Assembly (NCBI RefSeq): GCF_030269905.1
Contig: NZ_BSVC01000009.1
Span: 186,001-250,000 of the forward strand
Reading direction: 5' to 3'
DNA from: Pelosinus sp. IPA-1
Lineage (GTDB): Bacteria > Bacillota > Negativicutes > DSM-13327
Length of the DNA: 64,000 bases
The translations under genes were made by a program, and so were the position numbers. The notes under the pieces were generated by a model. It was not told where the DNA came from, ran no database searches, and saw only the letters and a program-made list of their open reading frames with translations. Shown here one piece after another: positions 7,779-16,152 of the stretch; positions within the stretch are counted from its first letter, which is position 1, and each line of letters begins with the position of its first letter.

Positions 7779-9206
7779 ATGAAAAAGCTATTTACTATTA
7801 TGAGTACTGCTGTTCTTATGATGTTACTTAGTGTCGTAACAGTATTCGCTGAAGCAACAGAAACAGTTGCCGAAGTCGCTAAAATTGACACAGGTGATAC
7901 TACTTTCGTTTTACTAAGTGCGGCCCTAGTTATGATCATGACACCTGGTTTAGCCTTATTTTACGGTGGTATGGTCAGAACCAAAAACGTACTCAGCACT
8001 CTTATGCAAAGTTTCTTTATTATTGGACTTATTTCTGTACAATGGGTACTTTGGGGTTATACACTTTCCTTTGGACCTGATATTAATCACTTTATTGGTA
8101 GCTTTGCTTGGTTTGGTTTAAACGACGTAGGCCAAACAGCAAATGCGGATTACGCAGCTACCATCCCTCATTTAGCCTTCATGATCTTTCAGCTCATGTT
8201 TGCCGTTATCACACCAGCTTTAATTACTGGCGCCTTCGCAGAACGTATGAGATTCTCAGCTTTTGCTGTATTCATTCTTCTTTGGGCCACCTTTGTTTAT
8301 GATCCTCTAGCTCACTGGGTGTGGGGCGTAGGTGGTTGGATGCGTGAAATGGGAGTTCTAGATTTTGCTGGCGGTACTGTAGTTCATATTTCTTCAGGCA
8401 TCTCTGGTTTGGTAGTTGCTTTATTTATTGGCAAACGCAAAGGATACGGCACGGAAATTATGTTGCCACATCATCTGCCAATGACTCTTATCGGTGCTTC
8501 TCTTCTTTGGTTTGGCTGGTTCGGTTTTAATGCAGGCAGTGCATTATCCGCCAACGGTCTTGCCGCTAGTGCTTTTGTTGTTACTCATGTTGCAGCAGCT
8601 GCAGCCACGATTTCTTGGGTTTTAACAGAATGGAAAGTCAATGGTAAACCAACAATCTTAGGTGCAGCTAGCGGTTGTGTTGCAGGTCTTGTCGCCATAA
8701 CTCCTGCTGCAGGTTTTGTTAGTACAGTACCTGCCATTATTATTGGTTTAGCGGGTGGCGCCATCTGTTTCAGCGCCGTTAGTATAGTAAAAGCAAAACT
8801 TGGTTATGATGATGCACTTGATGCTTTTGGTGTTCATGGTCTTGGCGGTACTTGGGGCGCCATAGCTACTGGCTTATTTGCTTCTAAGGAAATAAACCCA
8901 GCAGGTGCTGATGGATTATTCTTCGGTAACCCAGATTTGGTTGTTACTCAATTAATTGGTGTGGCTGTTACTTGGGTTTTTGCAGCTGTTATGACCTTAC
9001 TTCTTTTAAAAGTAATTAGTATCTTTATGCAAGTTCGTTCTGATGAAACTCATGAAGATATCGGCCTTGATATCGCCGAACATGGCGAACGTGGTTATAC
9101 CTATCAAGATTTAACCGCTGGTTCTTCTTTAGCCTTCTCTCTTGCTGCTGATCAATCAAAAGAATCACTAGTAAGCCCTATTCTACAAGCGTCACATTCT
9201 AAATAA
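7779..9206 (+). CDS. amtB: Ammonium transporter AmtB, canonical twin-histidine form
   Basis: Membrane channel for ammonium, a homotrimer in this family, with a cleavable N-terminal signal-like segment (first 24 residues ending VFAEA) and about 11 membrane helices. Family motifs are TPGLALFYGGMVR near residue 52, DPLAHWVWG and GFNAGSALSANGL. Both pore histidines are present: H203 in GGTVVHISSG and H353 in DAFGVHGLGGTWG. The start follows GGGAGG by 10 bases. glnK lies 25 bases downstream, the usual pairing in which the PII protein GlnK plugs the channel when nitrogen is ample. Expression is probably set by the leader upstream. The paralogue at 9949 differs in the pore. Confidence 0.96.
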   Translation: MKKLFTIMSTAVLMMLLSVVTVFAEATETVAEVAKIDTGDTTFVLLSAALVMIMTPGLALFYGGMVRTKNVLSTLMQSFFIIGLISVQWVLWGYTLSFGPDINHFIGSFAWFGLNDVGQTANADYAATIPHLAFMIFQLMFAVITPALITGAFAERMRFSAFAVFILLWATFVYDPLAHWVWGVGGWMREMGVLDFAGGTVVHISSGISGLVVALFIGKRKGYGTEIMLPHHLPMTLIGASLLWFGWFGFNAGSALSANGLAASAFVVTHVAAAAATISWVLTEWKVNGKPTILGAASGCVAGLVAITPAAGFVSTVPAIIIGLAGGAICFSAVSIVKAKLGYDDALDAFGVHGLGGTWGAIATGLFASKEINPAGADGLFFGNPDLVVTQLIGVAVTWVFAAVMTLLLLKVISIFMQVRSDETHEDIGLDIAEHGERGYTYQDLTAGSSLAFSLAADQSKESLVSPILQASHSK

Positions 9207-9231
9207 TCAATGGGAAAGGTGGTAAAGTGAC

Positions 9232-9603
9232 ATGCAGAAAATAACCAAAATTGATGTTGTGACCCGTCCTGGAAAGCTTGAAGAGTTGAAAGAAGCTTTA
9301 GCAGCCATTGGCGTTACAGGTATGACAGTCAGCCAAGTGTTTGGTTGTGGATTACAAAAAGGCCATACGGAAGTGTATCGCGGCAAAGAATATAATATTA
9401 ATCTTTTAGCTGGTATCAAAGTTGAAATAGTCGTATGCGAAGTACCTGTAACAACAGTAGTAGAAACAATCAAAAAAGTATGTCGTACAGGAAAAATCGG
9501 GGATGGCAAAATCTTTGTTTATCCAATCGAAAATGCCGTTCGAATTCGCACTGGCGAAGAAGGGGATATTGCGATCATCGATCCCCAAGAGATTAAATCA
9601 TAA
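9232..9603 (+). CDS. glnK: PII signal protein GlnK (copy 1)
   Basis: Small cytoplasmic trimeric regulator of 123 residues that senses ATP/ADP and 2-oxoglutarate and blocks the partner AmtB. The T-loop reads LQKGHTEVYRGKEYNINL; Tyr54 aligns with the uridylylated Tyr51 of E. coli PII and Tyr49 with Tyr46. The C-terminal PII signature TGKIGDGKIFVYPIEN is intact. A K-rich GC-poor ribosome-binding site, AAAGGTGG, precedes the ATG. It lies 25 bases after amtB1 and ends at its own terminator, so the pair is one transcription unit. Its sequence is nearly the same as copy 2 at 11401, including the T-loop. Confidence 0.95.
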   Translation: MQKITKIDVVTRPGKLEELKEALAAIGVTGMTVSQVFGCGLQKGHTEVYRGKEYNINLLAGIKVEIVVCEVPVTTVVETIKKVCRTGKIGDGKIFVYPIENAVRIRTGEEGDIAIIDPQEIKS

Positions 9604-9648
9604 CATTCTTTTACTAGCACTTTCTATTATAACGATAATCCTCCTTTT

Positions 9649-9682
9649 GAACCTGACAGTTTTAGCTGTCAGGTTCTTTTTT
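9649..9682 (+). terminator. Rho-independent terminator after glnK copy 1
   Basis: The stem GAACCTGACAG with CTGTCAGGTTC around a short TTTTAG-type loop is followed by six T. It separates the first amtB-glnK unit from the second. Confidence 0.9.
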
Positions 9683-9749
9683 ACGTCAAAAATTAGATTC
9701 TCTCTATTAGGATTGCATTAACTTTACAATATATTCTATCTTCACCCAA

Positions 9750-9778
9750 TTGACACGCTTTTAAAATCCTGCTATATT
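9750..9778 (+). promoter_or_regulatory. Sigma-A promoter of the second amtB-glnK unit
   Basis: TTGACA (9750-9755) and TATATT (9773-9778) are separated by exactly 17 bases. Transcription would start near 9785, giving a leader of about 165 bases. Confidence 0.82.
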
Positions 9779-9784
9779 CTACTT

Positions 9785-9901
9785 ATAACTTTTATAGTAA
9801 ACAGGTAGACAATATTTTGCGCATACCGCAGAATATTGTACACTTGTCAAGGACAAAGATGTCCTAAGGAATATTCCTTAGGACATCTTTGTCCTTTTTC
9901 A
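9785..9901 (+). promoter_or_regulatory. Attenuator leader of amtB2 with ANTAR-like hexaloop hairpin
   Basis: Positions 9849-9896 form a 48-base perfect palindrome (24-bp arms) followed by TTTTTC, a very strong terminator. Its 5' arm contains a smaller hairpin, AGGAC/GTCCT (9850-9854 with 9861-9865), with loop AAAGAT, which has A1 and G4 like the hairpin before amtB1. Folding this small hairpin would prevent the terminator. An earlier hairpin (ACAATATT...AATATTGT, about 9810-9840) has a five-base loop and does not fit the ANTAR first-hairpin pattern, so only half of the motif is supported here. Confidence 0.55.
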
Positions 9902-9948
9902 TTTAATTTTCTCTTTATGTTACTACTATAAACTAGGAGGAATATGGC

Positions 9949-11373
9949 ATGAAACAGCTAATTATTAGAATAGGTACCTATATTCTCTTTATGATGTTTA
10001 CTACAACAACGGCCTTCGCAGAAGCCTCGGTATCTAATGAATTTCCCAAAATCGACACGGGTGACACTGCTTTTTTATTAACATGCGCTGCACTCGTTAT
10101 GCTGATGACGCCTGGCCTAGCATTATTTTATGGCGGTATGGTGAGGGCTAAAAATGTATTGAGTATCATCATGCAAAGTTTTTTTCTAATTGGCCTAATT
10201 TCAGTTCAATGGATATTATTTGGTTATACCTTAGCCTTTGGCCCTGATATAAACCACTTAATTGGAAGTTTTTCCTGGCTAGGTCTCGCTACTGTCGGAC
10301 AAGTGCCGAATACGGATTATGCAGCAACGGTTCCACATATGGCTTTTATGATTTTCCAGGCTATGTTTGCTATTATTACTCCAGCTGTAATCAGTGGTGC
10401 CTTTGCCGAAAGGATGAAATTCCCCGCTTTTATTCTTTTCACGCTCCTGTGGGCCACCTTTGTTTACGATCCTTTTGCTCATTGGGTATGGGGCACAGGT
10501 GGCTGGCTACGAGAAATGGGGCTGCTAGATTTCGCCGGTGGTACGGTGATCGAAATCTTATCAGGTATATCTGGACTTATCATTGCGATCTTTATCGGAA
10601 AACGTAAGGATTATAATACCGAGGTTATTCTCCCCCACCATCTTCCAATGACCGTTCTCGGCGCCTCTTTACTATGGTTTGGTTGGTTAGGTTTTAATGC
10701 AGGCAGTGCCTTTGGCGCCAATGGTTTGGCTGTACATGCTTTTGTTACTACCCATGCTGCAGGTGCAGCGGCCACCTTGACTTGGGTAATGACCGAATGG
10801 CTATATCATGGTAAACCAACTGTTTTAGGTGCCGTCAGTGGTGGCATCGCTGGATTAGTATCTATTACACCTGCAGCAGGGTTTGTCGATGTCCTGCCCG
10901 CCGCTTTTATTGGAGGTATATCAGGCGTTTTATGTTTCTTATCTGTTAGCCGCTTAAAAGCAAAATTCAGTTACGACGACTCTCTTGACGTTTTTGGCGT
11001 CCATGGCATCGGCGGCATTTGGGGAACTTTTGCTACTGGCTTATTTGCATCGAAAGCGATAAACCCAGCAGGAGCAGACGGCTTCTTTTTTGGCAACCCT
11101 CATCAATTAACGATACAATTAATTGGCATTGGAGCCAGCGTACTCTTCGCAGCAGCCGGAACCTATATGATCCTCAAAATCATCAGCGCTCTTGCTCCTA
11201 TACGTGTTGATGCCGATCAAGAATCGGTAGGGCTTGATCTTACAGAACATGGTGAACGAGGCTACATCTATCAAGATCTAACAGCCGGATCTCCTCTTGC
11301 TTTCTCTGGCAATGAAGACCCTGCGCGAGAAATGACAAACCTAAATTGGGGAATTTGGCCACCAAAACCATAA
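9949..11373 (+). CDS. amtB: Ammonium transporter AmtB paralogue with Glu in the pore
   Basis: Second Amt-family channel, 474 residues, with an N-terminal signal-like segment ending AFAEA and about 11 membrane helices. Most motifs match the first copy (TPGLALFYGGMVR, HWVWGTGGW, GFNAGSAFGANGL). The pore differs: the first twin-histidine position is Glu202 (GGTVIEILSG) while the second histidine, H352 in DVFGVHGIGG, is kept. A His-to-acid change at this site is known in some fungal Mep proteins with altered transport behaviour, so this copy may have different kinetics (inference). The start follows AGGAGG. glnK copy 2 begins 27 bases downstream. It has its own promoter and attenuator. Confidence 0.95.
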   Translation: MKQLIIRIGTYILFMMFTTTTAFAEASVSNEFPKIDTGDTAFLLTCAALVMLMTPGLALFYGGMVRAKNVLSIIMQSFFLIGLISVQWILFGYTLAFGPDINHLIGSFSWLGLATVGQVPNTDYAATVPHMAFMIFQAMFAIITPAVISGAFAERMKFPAFILFTLLWATFVYDPFAHWVWGTGGWLREMGLLDFAGGTVIEILSGISGLIIAIFIGKRKDYNTEVILPHHLPMTVLGASLLWFGWLGFNAGSAFGANGLAVHAFVTTHAAGAAATLTWVMTEWLYHGKPTVLGAVSGGIAGLVSITPAAGFVDVLPAAFIGGISGVLCFLSVSRLKAKFSYDDSLDVFGVHGIGGIWGTFATGLFASKAINPAGADGFFFGNPHQLTIQLIGIGASVLFAAAGTYMILKIISALAPIRVDADQESVGLDLTEHGERGYIYQDLTAGSPLAFSGNEDPAREMTNLNWGIWPPKP

Positions 11374-11400
11374 TTTATTATAAAAAGGTGGTAATAATAA

Positions 11401-11778
11401 ATGAAAATGACCAAAATTGACATAGTAACTCGTCCCGGTAAATTGGAAGAATTAAAAGAGGCGTTAAATACGATTGGCGTTACCGGTATGACTGTAAGTC
11501 AAGTCTTTGGCTGTGGTTTACAGAAAGGCCATACAGAGATATATCGAGGTAAGGAGTATAACATTAACCTTTTAGCTGGCATCAAAATAGAAATCGTAGT
11601 ATGTGAGGTCCCTGTCGAAAAGGTAATCGCAACAGTAAAAAGGGTGTGTTCTACGGGTAAAATCGGAGATGGAAAGATCTTTATTTATCCTATTGAAAAT
11701 GCTATTCGAATTCGTACTGGTGAAGAAGGAGCTATTGCAATCCTAGATCCAAAAGATATAAGAAAAGACTTGGTTTAG
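11401..11778 (+). CDS. glnK: PII signal protein GlnK (copy 2)
   Basis: PII-family trimeric nitrogen sensor of 125 residues, expected to gate the AmtB paralogue just upstream. The T-loop LQKGHTEIYRGKEYNINL keeps Tyr53 (equivalent to Tyr51 of E. coli), and STGKIGDGKIFIYPIEN is the C-terminal signature. The ribosome-binding site AAAGGTGG is as in copy 1. The last codons (KDLV and the stop) lie inside the family 2 repeat at 11763-11861, so the tail beyond the conserved ILDPKDI is probably repeat-derived and differs from copy 1, which ends DPQEIKS. No effect on function is expected because the tail lies after the folded core. Confidence 0.95.
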   Translation: MKMTKIDIVTRPGKLEELKEALNTIGVTGMTVSQVFGCGLQKGHTEIYRGKEYNINLLAGIKIEIVVCEVPVEKVIATVKRVCSTGKIGDGKIFIYPIENAIRIRTGEEGAIAILDPKDIRKDLV

Positions 11779-11861
11779 GCCAAGTTCTCAAACGTAGGCA
11801 GAAGCCTTAGTCGTTCTTACTTGGAATCAAGAAAGTGTTATACTTTCTGATTCCGTAAAAA
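11763..11861. repeat. Hairpin repeat, family 2, copy 2
   Basis: Nearly identical to 2228-2329 over about 100 bases in the same orientation, including the core GCAGAAGCCTTAGTCGT and the long terminal hairpin. It begins inside glnK2 and contains its stop codon. Its ACTTGG/CCAAGT hairpin may also serve as the transcript end. Confidence 0.85.
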
Positions 11862-11925
11862 ATATTTGACGTGGCGAGAGTTTACTATCGCTATATCTTT
11901 ATTTCCTTTTAGATTCGAATAATTA

Positions 11926-11954
11926 TTGACGTTGGAGCATAAAAAATGTACAAT
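11926..11954 (+). promoter_or_regulatory. Sigma-A promoter of the small coiled-coil gene
   Basis: TTGACG (11926-11931), 17 bases, TACAAT (11949-11954). It implies transcription start near 11961 and a short leader before the ATG at 12024. Confidence 0.7.
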
Positions 11955-12023
11955 GAATCGACAAAAATACTAACTTTCAGCTAATATACATGATTAAGAC
12001 TTGATAAAGACAGGGTGGATCAC

Positions 12024-12278
12024 ATGAAAGAAGAAACATTAAACAAATTACTGACAACAATGGAGAACATTGACCGGCGTCTACACAATCTAGAAGAACT
12101 CACTTCCGGGGAACTAAAGAAGATACACGCAACCATCGATCATCTTGCTACGGACAATCAAGATGACCTAATTATTACCCTACAACATATTGATGCAAAA
12201 GTAACTGCTATATTGGAAACACAAAAACTTAATTTTGAAATTCTAAAAGTCTTTTCTGGTGATCCAATACAGCACTAA
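12024..12278 (+). CDS. Small predicted coiled-coil protein
   Basis: An 84-residue soluble protein of unknown function. Heptad-like spacing of Leu and Ile runs through LLTTMENIDRRLHNLEEL and the later IDAKVTAILETQKLNFEIL, suggesting two helices able to form a coiled coil. I chose ATG 12024 because AGGGTGG ends six bases upstream; the GTG at 12015 lies inside that site. It has its own consensus promoter and a strong terminator, which supports a real single-gene unit. It faces the hybrid kinase convergently, and no functional link is visible. Confidence 0.72.
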   Translation: MKEETLNKLLTTMENIDRRLHNLEELTSGELKKIHATIDHLATDNQDDLIITLQHIDAKVTAILETQKLNFEILKVFSGDPIQH

Positions 12279-12295
12279 CAATCTAATATAAAAAG

Positions 12296-12324
12296 AAACA
12301 CACGGTTTTTCCGTGTGTTTTTTT
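12296..12324 (+). terminator. Rho-independent terminator
   Basis: Stem AAACACACGG with CCGTGTGTTT around TTTTT, then a T run. It overlaps the last two bases of the convergent kinase gene and may serve both. Confidence 0.88.
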
Positions 12325-14878
12325 ATCTTTTTTGATTTAAAACATCCCAAGCCTCTTTTAACCCTAACTTTAATTCATCTGTAGCTTTTTGAAGCTGCTC
12401 AAAAACCATTTCAATTTCAGATAGTTGTTTGTCATGTCCCATCTTCTCTAGCCGAGCTGCACAATCTACCACTGTCTGATTGCCAAAATATGTAGCGGCA
12501 CCTTTTAAGCGATGAGCACTCATTTTTAGTTGGATGGCATCCTTTTCCGCTACTGCTTTTTCTATATTCTCCATATATTGGGCACCATTATCTAGAAAAC
12601 AACTAATAACAGCTCTAACAGTTTCTACGTCATCCATGCATAACGTCATGAGTTGCTCCAGATAGGTACTATTCAAGACTTCTTGGTCCTCAGTTGGGTT
12701 TATTAAATCATCCTTCACCCCACTACCATACCTCTCTTGATCGATTTTTGTTAATATGGAAGTAAGTAAATCAAAATCTAGGGGTTTACTTACATATTCA
12801 TCCAATCCTGCAGCTAGCATACGCTCCCGATCCCCTTTCATGGCATAAGCCGTCATAGCTATAATAGGAGTATGCTTAGTACCACCAGCTCTTTTTTCTA
12901 CTTCACGAATCGCTGCGGTTGCTTGAATTCCATCCATTTCTGGCATTTGTATATCCATAAAAATTACATCAAAGTGCTCCGTCGAAAATAGTTCTACCCC
13001 TTGACGTCCATTACTCGCTAAGGTAACTATATGACCTTGATTCGACAGTAATTTTATAGCCACTTTTTGGTTAATAAATTCATCTTCAACTAATAGAATC
13101 TTCAGTGGTTTAATATTTTCATGTTCTTTATTGCTCTCCTGAGAGCCCAGTTCTAAGAGGCTGTTATCAGGGATATTCTTAGGTACAGCAAAGTCAATCG
13201 TGAAATAAAAAGAACTGCCTTTTCCTAAGCTGCTCTCTACCCATACCGCGCCATCCATACTTTCTACCAAATGTTTTACAATGCTAAGCCCTAAACCAGT
13301 GCCACCATATTTACGTGTCGTCGATGAATCAACTTGTGTAAACTTATGAAAAATAACATTAATCTTGTCCTGAGGAATACCGATCCCCGTATCCCGTACA
13401 GTAAATAAGAGTTTTATCGTCCCATCAAGCCGTTGCTTTACATTGACAGTAATGGCAATTAATCCACTTTTCGTAAATTTGACTGCATTATCTGCTAAAT
13501 TCATTAAAATTTGCTGTAAACGCCTAGGATCGCCATACAATCCCATTGGTACGTCATCCTCAATATGGATCATACACTGTAGACCTTTTTTCCGTGATTT
13601 TATCTTTATAAGCCTACCAAATTCATTCATCATATCCTGCAATGAAAAATAAATACATTCCAATTCTAGCTTCCCATCATTTATTTTTGCTAAATCCAAT
13701 AAATCATTTAACAAACCTAATAGCTTTTCTCCCGAAACCAATACCAATTCTAAACTTTCCCGCTGGTCAGGTTGTAATTTCGTTCCCAATACCAATTTCG
13801 CCATACCTAAGATACCATTCATCGGAGTACGAAGCTCATGACTAATAATCGCCAAAAAATTATCCTTCGCCTGGTTTGCATTTTCCGCTTTTTCTTTAGC
13901 CTCTCGCAGCGCTTTCTCCAATTGCAGTTTTTCCGTAATATCTTCGGAAATTGAAAAGGATAATATCATCTCACCAACTACCTTTGTTGTCAGATGCACG
14001 GATAAATCTTTTACTTCACCGGATGCGAGCCTATGCCGTGTCGTAAACTGATACTCTCCAATCTTAGCATATTGTTCTATATCCTGTTCCACTACATTGT
14101 GAGGCGACTCAAGCAATTCGGAAGTTAAGCGTCCAACTAAAGGGATTTGATAAAAGTTTTCTGCCGCTTTGTTAGCCTCCAGTATATGCCCTGTCTTACT
14201 TTCGATTATCATCATCAAAGCTTGATGATGATTAAACATCATATGAGCTAGTACTTCAGTCTGCAGTAGTTTTTCTTCTGATTGCAACAACTGTCCTAGG
14301 CGTTGCTCCGCCAAAATACGACTTGTAATATTCGATAATACAACGACCCTACCAACTACCTTCCCCTCATGCTCTAATAATTTAGAATTAACCTCATAAT
14401 AGACATCTCCAAGTTGCATCGTAATAGAATAACGCACAGGGCCATCACCTTGAACCGCTTGTTTCAGCCATTTAGATGTTATCTTTTCTACCGAAATTCC
14501 TACTACATCACTTTTTTTAATATTTACGATCTTTTCAAGCCTGTGATTTATGTCGAGTATCCGATTTTTAGTATCAAGTACGACTACGCCTTCGCCCATA
14601 TTTTCAAATATTATGTTTTTAGCCGTTGGCACTACGGCGACAAATTTAAAAGTAAGAAAACTAGTAACTACTATACATAGAAATGCTGCGGCTATGCTTA
14701 TCATTGCACTATCCCAGCCTTCATATATAAAAAATCCAATCACATCTAACATAAGCCCTAAGAAGGTTATACTCCAAAACAACCATAATCCATATACAAA
14801 TTGGTTTCGCCAAATATAGTAAGAAATCGAAAAAGAAGCTCCCGACAGCACTAATAGTAATGTAAGTTCTACATTCAT
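12323..14878 (-). CDS. Hybrid sensor histidine kinase (PAS-PAS-HisKA-HATPase-REC-HPt)
   Basis: Membrane-bound multistep phosphorelay kinase, 851 residues. Three N-terminal membrane helices (about residues 5-25, 30-52, 58-82) are followed by PAS (GEGVVVLDTKNRILDIN), a second PAS, the H-box ISHELRTPMNG with H347, the N-box LADNAVKFT, G-boxes DTGIGIP and GTGLGLSIV, a receiver with D642 (VIFMDIQMPEMDG), and a C-terminal HPt with H789 (SAHRLKGAATYFG). The membrane part resembles a shortened version of the seven-helix sensor region usual before this PAS type. The response regulator gene lies 137 bases upstream on the same strand, so they probably form one system. The stimulus is not deducible. Confidence 0.93.
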   Translation of the reverse strand: MNVELTLLLVLSGASFSISYYIWRNQFVYGLWLFWSITFLGLMLDVIGFFIYEGWDSAMISIAAAFLCIVVTSFLTFKFVAVVPTAKNIIFENMGEGVVVLDTKNRILDINHRLEKIVNIKKSDVVGISVEKITSKWLKQAVQGDGPVRYSITMQLGDVYYEVNSKLLEHEGKVVGRVVVLSNITSRILAEQRLGQLLQSEEKLLQTEVLAHMMFNHHQALMMIIESKTGHILEANKAAENFYQIPLVGRLTSELLESPHNVVEQDIEQYAKIGEYQFTTRHRLASGEVKDLSVHLTTKVVGEMILSFSISEDITEKLQLEKALREAKEKAENANQAKDNFLAIISHELRTPMNGILGMAKLVLGTKLQPDQRESLELVLVSGEKLLGLLNDLLDLAKINDGKLELECIYFSLQDMMNEFGRLIKIKSRKKGLQCMIHIEDDVPMGLYGDPRRLQQILMNLADNAVKFTKSGLIAITVNVKQRLDGTIKLLFTVRDTGIGIPQDKINVIFHKFTQVDSSTTRKYGGTGLGLSIVKHLVESMDGAVWVESSLGKGSSFYFTIDFAVPKNIPDNSLLELGSQESNKEHENIKPLKILLVEDEFINQKVAIKLLSNQGHIVTLASNGRQGVELFSTEHFDVIFMDIQMPEMDGIQATAAIREVEKRAGGTKHTPIIAMTAYAMKGDRERMLAAGLDEYVSKPLDFDLLTSILTKIDQERYGSGVKDDLINPTEDQEVLNSTYLEQLMTLCMDDVETVRAVISCFLDNGAQYMENIEKAVAEKDAIQLKMSAHRLKGAATYFGNQTVVDCAARLEKMGHDKQLSEIEMVFEQLQKATDELKLGLKEAWDVLNQKR

Positions 14879-15015
14879 TACGTCTCTCCAAAATCATTTT
14901 TTACTCTTAATATAGATTAATTATCTTAAAATTACATCATCCAAAGGATATAGATATTAAAAATAAAAATGGGAACATCTTCTATAGATATCCCCCAAAA
15001 CAAAATAACCTTTTC

Positions 15016-15618
15016 TTATATAATACCAATTTTTTTTGCTCGGGCTACCGCTTTAATTCTGCTGTTAACCTCTAACTTACCAAAAATATGGTTTACATGT
15101 GTTTTAACAGTACCAATGGTAATTCCCATAGCCAAGGAAATCTCTCCGCTTGTAAAGCCGTTACCTAACATGATGAGAACCTCTCGCTCTCTCTCTGTCA
15201 ACTGTTCGGTTAGTACTTCGTGTTCTAAAGTTCCTCCAGTTATCTTACAGTATTTATCAATCCCGTCCGCTACCGCTAGTACCAAATCTTCCTTGCAACA
15301 AGGTTTCATTAAAAAACGAAAAACATTACCCATATTTACTGCCTGCATTGCAACATCTAAATCTGCAAAACCGGTAATCATAATGCGAACCATAGCAGGC
15401 GCCATTGTACGTACAATTTGTAATAGTTCAATCCCATTCATTTCAGGCATGTACTGATCAGATACAATTACAGCAATCGAAGAATCCTTCTTTATTAATT
15501 CTAAGGCATCATTTGCATTCGTTGCTGTTATGACATGAGAATATCCCTCCAACATCTTCTTATGTACCAATAGGGCAATACCATCATCATCAACCAATAG
15601 GACTTTAGCTTTTTTCAT
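15016..15618 (-). CDS. Response regulator, REC plus LuxR-type HTH
   Basis: A 200-residue DNA-binding response regulator. The receiver domain has the acidic pocket at the start (LLVDDD) and phospho-acceptor D54 in VIVSDQYMPEMNG; the output domain is a LuxR/GerE helix-turn-helix (LTEREREVLIMLGNGFTSGEISLAMGI is the region, near residue 138). The ribosome-binding site GGGAGG precedes the ATG. It is the first gene of a likely two-gene unit with the hybrid kinase. It is a classical DNA-binding type, not an ANTAR regulator, so it does not explain the leaders of the amtB genes. Confidence 0.92.
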   Translation of the reverse strand: MKKAKVLLVDDDGIALLVHKKMLEGYSHVITATNANDALELIKKDSSIAVIVSDQYMPEMNGIELLQIVRTMAPAMVRIMITGFADLDVAMQAVNMGNVFRFLMKPCCKEDLVLAVADGIDKYCKITGGTLEHEVLTEQLTEREREVLIMLGNGFTSGEISLAMGITIGTVKTHVNHIFGKLEVNSRIKAVARAKKIGII

Positions 15619-16152
15619 GATAACCTCCCTATATAGCTACTTTTAAAAGCTATATAGTAAAAGAATTTGTATTTTTATGCATTAACCAACATTTACTATA
15701 TTACTACAATTTTGAGTTAAAATCCTGCCTCTTTCGACAGGTTTTCATATTAAAATTGCATCTTTTGTAAGTAGTAAAGAGGTTTTGCCATTTTTTGAAG
15801 ATATTCCTTGGCTTTTTGCCATAAAGTCGTAACAATAGTTTGTTGATCAAAACTATTTAGCTCAGCCTTATCGTCTACCATGCGATTTTAAAACGATCTC
15901 CCAGATCAATCTTCGATACAATTAAAGACAAATTAAATGGACTGAGCACTGTGTAATACAGGATTCAGTCCTTAGTAGCTTAAATAATTTCGTTTAAATT
16001 TTATGGACGCTTTACTATCGCGGTTCTATTTATTCGTTATATAGTCTAAAGTTGTTTCAATCGTCTCGATTAACACGACGTAGATTATGCCCCTTTATTT
16101 CATTGTACAGCATATATTTATAGGACATTTGCGTGCTTAGTATGATTTAATA
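15619..16152. other. Intergenic region with only a doubtful 43-codon ORF
   Basis: A 534-base gap. The only candidate is a minus-strand ORF from 15881 to 15750, 43 codons, beginning MVDDKAELNSFDQQ. Its only ribosome-binding-like stretch (GGGAG) is 17 bases upstream, too far, so it could be the relic of a longer gene. In the overlapping frame just upstream the sequence reads SKIDLGDRFKIAW before a stop, which also looks like decayed coding DNA. Nothing else was recognised. Confidence 0.3.

Noticed and set aside
14969..15457. 162-codon plus-strand ORF
   Set aside because: It lies opposite the response regulator gene, has no ribosome-binding site, and its composition mirrors the gene on the other strand.
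15016..15618. The response regulator as the ANTAR partner of the amtB leaders
   Set aside because: Its output domain is a LuxR-type helix-turn-helix, not an ANTAR three-helix domain.
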